A DNA stretch of 64,000 bases. It comes from Anodontia alba. Its lineage: Eukaryota > Mollusca > Bivalvia > Lucinida > Lucinidae. A program made the translations under genes and the position numbers. This document shows, piece after piece, positions 56,950 to 64,000 of this stretch. Numbering within the stretch: the first letter of the stretch is position 1; every line of letters starts with the position of its first letter. A model generated the notes under the pieces. The model ran no database searches and was not told where the DNA came from. It saw only the letters and a list, made by a program, of their open reading frames with translations. The stretch covers positions 37,737,070 through 37,801,069 of the forward strand of contig OZ024826.1 in NCBI GenBank assembly GCA_964016985.1. Direction: 5' to 3'.

Positions 56950-58200
56950 TCACTCGATGTAAATTTTAACGAATCGTTAACTAACGACATCGTTAGTTTT
57001 GAACAACTGGGCCCAGAATGTTTATTGTCTCATGCGCATATACAAACATGACGTCATTAGTGATACTTCGGTTGTTTTACGCATTTAAGGGCGAGTACCA
57101 CATTTTCCAGTCTGACATCAATGTTTAAATACCGCATGCAAACTGAGTTTCAAATAAAATTTCTATCTTTTTCTATAGCCTTTTTACAGAAGGTATACAG
57201 AAATGGATTAATACCAAAAACTGTCCGAGTTTTCTTCCAGTATAGCCGCTACAATAAACCTGTAAGAAAACGTTTGATTGACAATTTAATGACACCATTT
57301 TGAATGACACAGTTTAAATTTTACCAGACATCTTTCGGGCGTTCGTGCTTATGGTCTTTAATAAAGAATATTCGTATAGAACACTGTATTGTACTTACGT
57401 AAGTCTTGAACATGCATGTTGAGAGGAATTGCCGCGCATTTTTTCAGGTCCACAATATCAAAACGTTTATTGACGAACTATGCTGGGTATGACTGTGACC
57501 AAACGTAATAATTGACGTAATTCCCGCAAACTAAAATGTTCATCAAATTCCATAAAATACACGGCGTTTAACAAAACGCGACAAGAAATTTTAACAGGCA
57601 GTGCTAAAATTAGTCTGGCCCCAGACCCTTTCTTTATTTTATTTTTCTTTTCATTTTATTTTTCTTCTTTTTTTTGAGGGGACACAACACTTGTATAGCT
57701 TGTAGAATTTTTGTTTACTTCAGTCCCTTGGCTAGAAAGAAAGGGTTTTTGTTCACCCAAAGGTAACTTGAAGTTGGATTACAGAGGATCATGATAAAAA
57801 AATAATGTAGAGAAAGAGAGAAATAGATATAAAACAAAAACGACTGGGGCCAGTCTATGCTAATATATATTCAGATATCAACTGTACATATTGATTTATC
57901 GGCGTTGGGTGCATAGTGGGTGTATTATATCTGTTAGTATATATATGCGTACTATAACTTAATAGAACTTACAGTTGCTTGACAAAACTCTAAGCCAGTA
58001 GCATGCAAAATGCATGCATTTCTCCAAATTGCAATTGGTTTTGCATTGCTTTACAGCGGTTTTATACTAATCGATATCCAAGCTTTATATATATAGAAAA
58101 ACAGCCGTATATCTTTCCGATGGTAAGGTTAGATACAGAAATTGAGAAACTCGACTATATTTTTTGCGGGTATCTGCTTTTAATTTCACGCAACTCTAAC
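56950..58200. other. No gene recognised
   Basis: A short frame at 57121-57303 has no splice or family support. Otherwise AT-rich sequence. Confidence 0.4.
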
Positions 58201-58507
58201 CAGTATTATTGCATAAAAAGCAGTGCCACACGTTATTAACAGCCGCGCATTAACCGGCGAAAAGCCGTGTATTACATGTAACAAGGCAATTCACGCGCTA
58301 TTAATGCACGGCTACGCAACTTTCAATATGATCGTACCGGGGCCACAGATTTGCTGCCGTTACGAGATGTGCACTGCCCGGCCTTGAACGAGATTGATCC
58401 GTGGAAATAGAGTTCGCGCGACATAGGTGAAAAGGCGAAACAAAATAGAGCAAGAAAAAAAAACGCAAAATGTAGCCAATGGTTTCAATTTTTATGCAAT
58501 AATAGCT

Positions 58508-58643
58508 ATCAAACATGGTTTTTCAATGCATTAACATTCGCCAGGTCCCTTGGGAGGTGTTGAAAACCGCGGCCTTCGGCCTCGGTTTTCAACACCTCTC
58601 ACGGGACCTGGCGAGTGTTAATGCATGAAAAACCATGTTTGAT
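58508..58643. repeat. Long hairpin, 64-base arms
   Basis: ATCAAACATGGTTTTTCAAT ... GCCAGGTCCCTTGGGAGGTG ... GTTGAAAACCGCGGCC pairs with GGCCTCGGTTTTCAAC ... CACCTCTCACGGGACCTGGC ... CATGAAAAACCATGTTTGAT. GGCCTTCGGCC forms the tip. A looser foldback (GCCGCGCATTAA / TTAATGCACGGC) lies just upstream at 58225-58315. Confidence 0.94.
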
Positions 58644-58649
58644 CCCTAT

Positions 58650-59740
58650 ATTAATACATAACGGAAATATTAAATGAAGTCTTACTTGAACTGGGCCGGA
58701 GGCCATCAAATTTCACGTGGACCCAGTCATTAGAATCACGCGGTATGATGGGGGTTGTGCACCTTTCTAAGGAGAACGGACACATATTCAAGAATAATAA
58801 CCACAGCACTAAGATGTTTGCCTCTCTTCTCATAGTGGCCTACTCTTAAGGGAAAGGCTGCTAGTTCGTTCCTTTAAGAAGGCCCCGGTTTGAAAAGATT
58901 CAGACACTATGGAACTGAATTCCTATCAGCAGAAGTTGTATCCCTTAAAACTGGCGGCACAATTTTCAGGTGTCAATTCAACTTTAGGCTGGTGGATACA
59001 CATTAAAGGGGCAGCATTCTAAATTAAAAGTTTTGTCTCCCTTTACAAAGGAAAACCAATGCACGACAAAAGTACCTTCCTGGTAATAACATGGTTCCCT
59101 TGTCTAATGGGGTAAATTGTGAAAAATGTAAAAGGTGGAAACAAAGACCATACAGCAGAACGAAACTCGGAGACTCGGTTTTTTAAGTCTCTTCATATGC
59201 AGCGATGTAGTTTGCGAAGCTGTGTACGCCCATTAGCACCAACCAAAACGGTATGAAATAAAAGTTTTACTAAAAACTCTCTCGTTAGATTGGTCTCCCT
59301 TAAATGAGGTATTTTTTACTTAAATTTAAGTACAATTTTTTTTAGAAAATGACGATATGGTAACACATTAGCCTTGCCCAAGGCTTAGAAATATACATAT
59401 ATATATATATTGGCTTATTGAGCTCTGTGGCTAGTCTATAGATAATATGGTCTGGATTTCTAAGCCTTGTATAAAGCGAAATGAAGACCCTCAGATATCT
59501 GAGGGGACCATAAATTAATGTCAGCCTCCTAACAGTGCAGCAGTGATTGGTATTTAAAGATTTATGAGCTACTCTTTAAACAGGTAATTGATACCATCTA
59601 GTTGATGTTACAATTACTACCTGAATTCTTGAAGAGATTTTACAGCACTTTGTGCCAGTTTGACCAGGTCAGTTACACAGTGAATCTTGGATCTTGAAGA
59701 AGCAATACAATATGGATATACTCACTTGTACTAAGCTTAT
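58650..59740. other. No gene recognised; one dispersed repeat
   Basis: 59100-59230 (GTGGAAACAAAGACCATACA, CGGAGACTCGGTTTT, TTCATATGCAGCGATGT) loosely matches 42600-42720 in intron 6. A TA run lies at 59395-59410. Confidence 0.45.
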
Positions 59741-59748
59741 GCATTGTT

Positions 59749-59850
59749 ATAGAACAGTATATGAAAGGCAAAGATGTACTCTTTTGTTCCCCTACTGGAA
59801 GTGGCAAGAGTTTAGTTTTTGAAATGGGACCATTTTCTTTCAATATTTAG
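59749..59850 (+). pseudogene. RecQ-like helicase fragment (Walker A)
   Basis: The frame reads IEQYMKGKDVLLF-type sequence, exactly IEQYMKGKDVLFCSPTGSGK then SLVFEMGPFSFNI and a stop. PTGSGKS is the ATP-binding loop (motif I) of RecQ/DEAD-type helicases, and the preceding residues fit the usual Q-x-x-x-x-G-x-D-V lead-in. Nothing else of a helicase is found downstream. It may be an orphan exon without clear splice sites, or a scrap of a gene or mobile element. Confidence 0.6.
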
Positions 59851-59924
59851 AGAAAACGCAACAGTGTACATGCATTGTAATATGACCATTGGCAGCTTTG
59901 ATGGAATTGCAAGTTGGTGGATTT

Positions 59925-59985
59925 TTGTTAGAACTGCATCAATGAGGTGGTTCTAATGAGTACCCACAATTTATATTTTGTGCTT
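59925..59985. repeat. Degenerate family P-type hairpin core
   Basis: TGTTAGAACTGCATCAATGA and GGTGGTTCTAATGAGTACCC resemble the family P centre; the left arm is partly lost. A similar piece lies at 60868-60935 (GGAACTGCCTCAATGAGGCG / GTTCTAATGAGTACCCACAA). Confidence 0.7.
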
Positions 59986-60283
59986 TAATAAAACAAAGAT
60001 TACAAATTTCACATAAAATAGACATTTTACAGCTGAACAAATTATTTGTTACATAGGCATGTCAACGAATGGCTTATCTAACCAGTCTGACAACCCTTTT
60101 TGCGCAGAAATAAGAATAAAAGGTCACAAATTTTCATCTTTACATTTTCATTTTTACACCGATAAAATTTTGTTTAGGTTGATTGCAGAGCAACAGATGA
60201 GGAGTGCATTTGAAATAATAGATAACCTTCTTCACTTTCGTAAGCTGATTCTAATGAATACACATGCTATATGTTGATTTTTT

Positions 60284-60543
60284 CATCATGATAACACACT
60301 ATGCTATTTTGACACCCTCAAACCCCACTTTTTTATAGTACAATTCGGGTTTTCAGGGAAATACATTATTTCTTCTTATTTCTGCTCTAAAGCATAGATT
60401 GTGAGTACTCATTAGAACTGCCTCCATCCCACTAGCTATGTTTTGGGCAGAAATAAGGCTTCTATTAACTAAAATATCTGAACATTTTCATTTTTGCGGT
60501 CATTAAAAATTCCATTACATTGAATTGGCGTGTTTTTGTAAGG
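60284..60543 (-). mobile_element. Palindromic MITE (family P), copy 16, very diverged
   Basis: Order and flanks are recognisable (CTCAAACCCCACTTTTTTAT, CTTCTTATTTCTGCTC, GAATTGGCGTGTTTTTGTAA), but the right arm of the palindrome is lost. Confidence 0.82.
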
Positions 60544-60579
60544 TTTTATAGACAACATTATTCTCTTATTTCTGCTATA

Positions 60580-60859
60580 CATCACGAAAACACACCTATA
60601 TATTTTTGACCCCCTTAAACCTCAATTTTTTATATATTAAAACTGGGGTTTACAGGGGTAGTCATTCTTTTTCTTATTTCTGCGCAAAACATAGATTGTG
60701 GTATTTGTTAGAACCGCCTCGATGAGGCGGTTCTAACGAGTAACCACAATCTATGTTTTGAGCAGAAGTATGAAAAATATCAGAATTTTTTATCTGAAAA
60801 ATTTTCATTTTTTGGTGGTAAAATTTTCAGTATATTTAAATAGGCTTGTTTTCGTAATG
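60580..60859 (-). mobile_element. Palindromic MITE (family P), copy 17
   Basis: Complete inverted copy with CATCACGAAAACACACC and ...GGCTTGTTTTCGTAATG ends. Arms have small gaps (GTGGTATTTGTTAG / CTAACGAGTAACCAC). Confidence 0.94.
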
Positions 60860-61194
60860 AAAACATACTATGATAGGTGGTGGATTCTTGAAGGAACTGC
60901 CTCAATGAGGCGGTTCTAATGAGTACCCACAATTTATATTACAAAGATTAGAAATTTACCTAAAATAGACATTTTTACAGCTGTACAAATTATTTCTTGC
61001 ATAGGCATGTCAATGAATGGCTGATCTAACAAGTTCCACAATCCATTTCTTGTGCAGAAATAAGAAAAAAAATTATCTTTATATAACATTTTCATTTTTA
61101 CACCAGTAACAATTTCTTGGATTGCATACGAGTGTCAGAATAATGAAATGGCTTCATAATGCCTTAAATTCTTACCATTTATTTTGTACCAGAT

Positions 61195-61345
61195 ACATGT
61201 GCGCCCACCGAAGATCCGCGCAGTCTGATCGGTGTCTTTGCTGTGTGTTCTGTGGATGGCTTGGGACCCATTGGTTCTTTTTTAAACTGGTGAAGACTCT
61301 GATTAGACTGTGCAATGGCACATGCTGATCAGAGTCTTCCCCTTG
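61195..61345. repeat. D-type element
   Basis: ACATGTGCGCCCACCGAAGA, CGCGCAGTCTGATCGGTGTC, GTGAAGACTCTGATTAGACT and GCTGATCAGAGTCTTCCCC: a foldback related to 2066-2289. Confidence 0.65.
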
Positions 61346-61783
61346 TGGAGATTGCTATAATGCTTAGAGAAATTTACCTTAAAGATGTTTGAATATTCGA
61401 CTTTATATGGACTGAGGCCAGGGACTTCCTGTATGCTTTTTGGCGAAAACTCGGATCAGGCTACCGTCAGATCAGTGTATTTGTGGTATGCAGCAGAGAT
61501 TACTGAGGACCTGGATTGAAATCTCTAATTAGGCTGCGGATGTACACGCTGATCAAATTGTTTTAAAATTGCATGGTCCGAGGAGTCAGCGTCTGGCGAT
61601 ATGATATATATCATCCATGTAAGATATTGCACATGTATCTAATATGTAATATTTTTAACATAGTCAACAATGAAGCCTATTTCTTAATTATGCTCATTAA
61701 ATAAACTGATATTCTTTCACATACAGTGGCAAAACAGCCGAAAAGACCAGTACACCTGCTTAAATGAAAAACTGTAATATTTT

Positions 61784-61943
61784 ACTCATTTCTGCCCAAA
61801 ACATAGATTGTGGGATCGAGGCGGTTCTAACGAGTACCCACAATCTATGTTTTAAAGCAGAAATAATGTTTACCCCAGAAAACCAAAGTGCACTTTATAA
61901 AAGTTGGGTTTGAGGGTGTCAAAATAACATAGGCGTTATCAAG
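61784..61943 (+). mobile_element. Palindromic MITE (family P), copy 18, left end lost
   Basis: The left arm is cut to AACATAGATTGTGGGATCGA; the right arm GAGGCGGTTCTAACGAGTAC and downstream flank remain. The end is decayed. Confidence 0.85.
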
Positions 61944-61954
61944 ATAAAAAAAAT

Positions 61955-62650
61955 AATGTGTCTATTTATTCAAATTGCCTCTTGAGGCGATTCTTATGGT
62001 ACCCACAACATATGTTTTGTTTTTTATGGGAAAGTAAAGAAAATTATCTGTTATTATCAAATACACACCTTATCTGTTGCTCTGCAATCAAAGCAAACCC
62101 TAAATGGTCTAGCACATATCTCCTCTCAAGTACTTGCACCACACAAAGTTGAAAAGTATATTTGTTGATTAAAGATGAAACAACTATTTTTTTATATTCA
62201 CCCAGAAAAAAAAAAAAAAAAAAAACATACTAGATTCAAGAACACAAAATGAATACACACATTGCTTTCACTCTGTTGTTGAAATATCTGACCAAATGTT
62301 ACAATCTCCAATTTATCAATGGGTTCTTGTTATCTTGGAGTACATGGTTTTTAAACCATTAATGTGCAGTTATATAAACAAACTAATGCCAGTCTTGTAA
62401 TCTGGCCATCTTTAAATTAGCCACAGACAATTACCACCCAATGAAAGCTACAGGAGCAATTTCGCTTTTGACTAGGCCAATATATTTCAGAGACAACCAC
62501 AGAAGAAAAGTTCACCCATAGACTAGCTAAACATTGAATCAAAAAGTAGAATATAAATGAAAAAAAAAAAAAGTAAAAAAAAAAAAAGTGACAAACATAC
62601 TTATATATTGGCCTAGTAGCTAGGCTAGTAACACATGAACTCAGCTATAC
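61955..62650. other. No gene; small hairpin and A-runs
   Basis: 61972-62012 holds AAATTGCCTCTTGAGGCGATTC and GGTACCCACAACATATG, a scrap of the P/B-type core. Poly-A tracts at 62205-62224 and 62560-62587. Confidence 0.5.
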
Positions 62651-62699
62651 AAAGAGGAGAGTTTTTTTATCACTCTTTAATTGCACGGTGGGCGAGATA

Positions 62700-62880
62700 C
62701 AGGTAAATGAAGGTGGTAAAATATGGGCTGCGCTGTGCGAAAACGTGTCTTCGGGCATTTGCGGACAGCGAAGGCCCAGATCAGCCTGCGCATCCGCGCA
62801 GGCTGATCTGGGCCTTCGCTGTCCGCTTATAGAATCGTTGGGTACTGTAGCACATAACAAAGTAAAGCAAAATTTCTGAT
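62700..62880. mobile_element. D-type element with perfect hairpin
   Basis: 62761-62826 is perfectly inverted: GCGGACAGCGAAGGCCCAGA, TCAGCCTGCGC, ATCC, GCGCAGGCTGA, TCTGGGCCTTCGCTGTCCGC. Flanks GTGCGAAAACGTGTCTTCGG and AATCGTTGGGTACTGTAG match pieces near 34.2 and 25.0 kb. Confidence 0.9.
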
Positions 62881-62889
62881 CAGACTAGA

Positions 62890-63600
62890 TATATCCGCTG
62901 GCTGATCTGGACCTTTTTTGTTTGTATTTATCTCAAAGACACCTTTTCTAATGTAACGGCTCATATAAAGGTGGTTATCAACCCTGAAACACCTTAACAA
63001 TAAAAAAACTAAATATATTTAGAAAGTTATTTTATCTGATGTTGGTCTCCAAGCCAAGCGTTTATCATAATAAAAGTATTTTTTTTTATGAAATTCAATT
63101 TACCCGAAGCCTTCCAAATGCCCACAGATATATAGTTTTATGATTTAGTTGTAGATAACTCGAAAAATTGATATTTATTGCGGCTATAATCTATAGATAT
63201 ATTTATATTAATCTGAAAAAAAGGCTTCACACTGAAGCGAACATTTTTCATTGATTCAGTACTGCTTCTGAAAATGGATATGCCGTCTGTGGAATTGTTA
63301 ATTCTATCGCCTGGATGGTCGTCTGCCAGATATTGACTTACACGTATAATCGTCTGCGAGACTGGATTTGAACTTTGATCTTTTATGTTTATGCTTTTTA
63401 TAGATATAAGTTTGTGCTATTTTTTTCCCTCAAATGTGGTTTTGCCTTCTGCCTTCTGGTCGTTTTGTTAAGAAATCTAAGGAATGATGTTACTGGAATA
63501 AAAATGGCAAGTTCTGTGGCATAAAATGCACCTAACGGATTAAATAGACCAAAGCCGGTAAGTTATTTATCCCGTATTGACCGTAAGTATTCGGACAGGC
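62890..63600. other. No gene recognised
   Basis: AT-rich sequence without a feature I can support. Confidence 0.4.
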
Positions 63601-63604
63601 AAGC

Positions 63605-63672
63605 CTTAGCAAAAAATTTAGACCCAGATCAAGACACGGCGTCTGATCAGGGTCTAAACTATTTGTAACTTC
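63605..63672. repeat. T-type hairpin, short tip
   Basis: AATTTAGACCCAGATCA / TGATCAGGGTCTAAACT around AGACACGGCGTC. It has the same arms as the TTAA-flanked MITEs, with most of the tip missing. Confidence 0.75.
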
Positions 63673-63689
63673 TTTAGCAATAACCCTGC

Positions 63690-63775
63690 ATTGAAACAAC
63701 GTCGATTCACCGTTGATTCAACATCAAGACGCAGAATCAACGTTGAATCGACGTTGTTTCAACGTTGTGTGCCCG
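63690..63775. repeat. AACGTTGA palindromic repeat, copy 2
   Basis: TTGAAACAACGTCGATTCAC...CGACGTTGTTTCAACGTTGTGTGCCC is closely related to 18938-19030. Confidence 0.85.
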
Positions 63776-64000
63776 TTGGGACTGTAGAAACAATTCAAGG
63801 TAGGAAATGGCCCAGCTTAAATATTAATAGGCCACATATTGTTAGGAGGGAAGTTGTCTGGATATTTCGGGTAAAACGGTACCTTCAGTCACTTTTCAGA
63901 GTTAAATATGATGTGTAGGATGACAAAAGGGTCCTTACACGAACATCAGAGACCCGGATGAAGCGGTGCATAGTCAGGCTGCTCAGCGTACACACAACCG

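Noticed and set aside
57121..57303. 60-codon open frame
   Set aside because: No family similarity, splice signals or composition bias that would support coding.

Overview
The window is animal nuclear DNA, most likely from a bivalve mollusc and probably a heterodont clam or mussel. It is AT-rich and very repeat-dense. It holds one intron-rich metazoan gene, a tRNA-derived SINE, mariner/Tc1 elements, a dead LINE and many short palindromic elements. The heterodont assignment rests on my memory of chance translations of these repeats in clam and mussel gene sets, which I could not check. There is no bacterial gene, operon, CRISPR array or phage signal.

The one protein-coding gene I can assemble lies on the + strand from 21595 to 54347. 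Ten coding exons join in phase to 1773 nt (590 codons plus stop). The product is a glycoside hydrolase family 13 protein with an N-terminal membrane anchor, of the maltase / alpha-glucosidase / SLC3A1 (rBAT)-like group. Its catalytic Asp-Glu-Asp set is intact. It probably cleaves terminal alpha-glucose from maltose-type sugars on the outer or lumenal face of a membrane; a transporter-subunit role cannot be excluded. The end of exon 7 and its splice donor have been copied about ten times in tandem inside intron 7. The exon 8 acceptor is a tandem AG site in which the upstream choice would add an in-frame stop codon.

Layout. 1-21.5 kb: no host gene; LINE reverse transcriptase remnant (3.2-4.5 kb), several MITE families, tandem-repeat elements (7.3-10.6 kb), nested pogo-like MITEs (10.7-11.8 kb) and microsatellites. 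21.6-54.3 kb: the GH13 gene, with introns of about 2 to 6.8 kb full of insertions, including a head-to-tail mariner dimer in intron 5, two SINE copies with target-site duplications, and a 1.5 kb Tc1-like element in intron 9. 54.4-64 kb: an ACGT-rich minisatellite, several long hairpins, a short RecQ-like helicase fragment and more MITEs.

The strongest genome-level signal is palindromic DNA. A roughly 280 bp element with a near-perfect central palindrome occurs 18 times in both orientations. Closely related hairpin cores sit inside elements with entirely different termini. TTAA-flanked elements share another hairpin whose tip sequence changes from copy to copy yet stays self-complementary. This suggests hairpin modules are exchanged or regenerated between element families.
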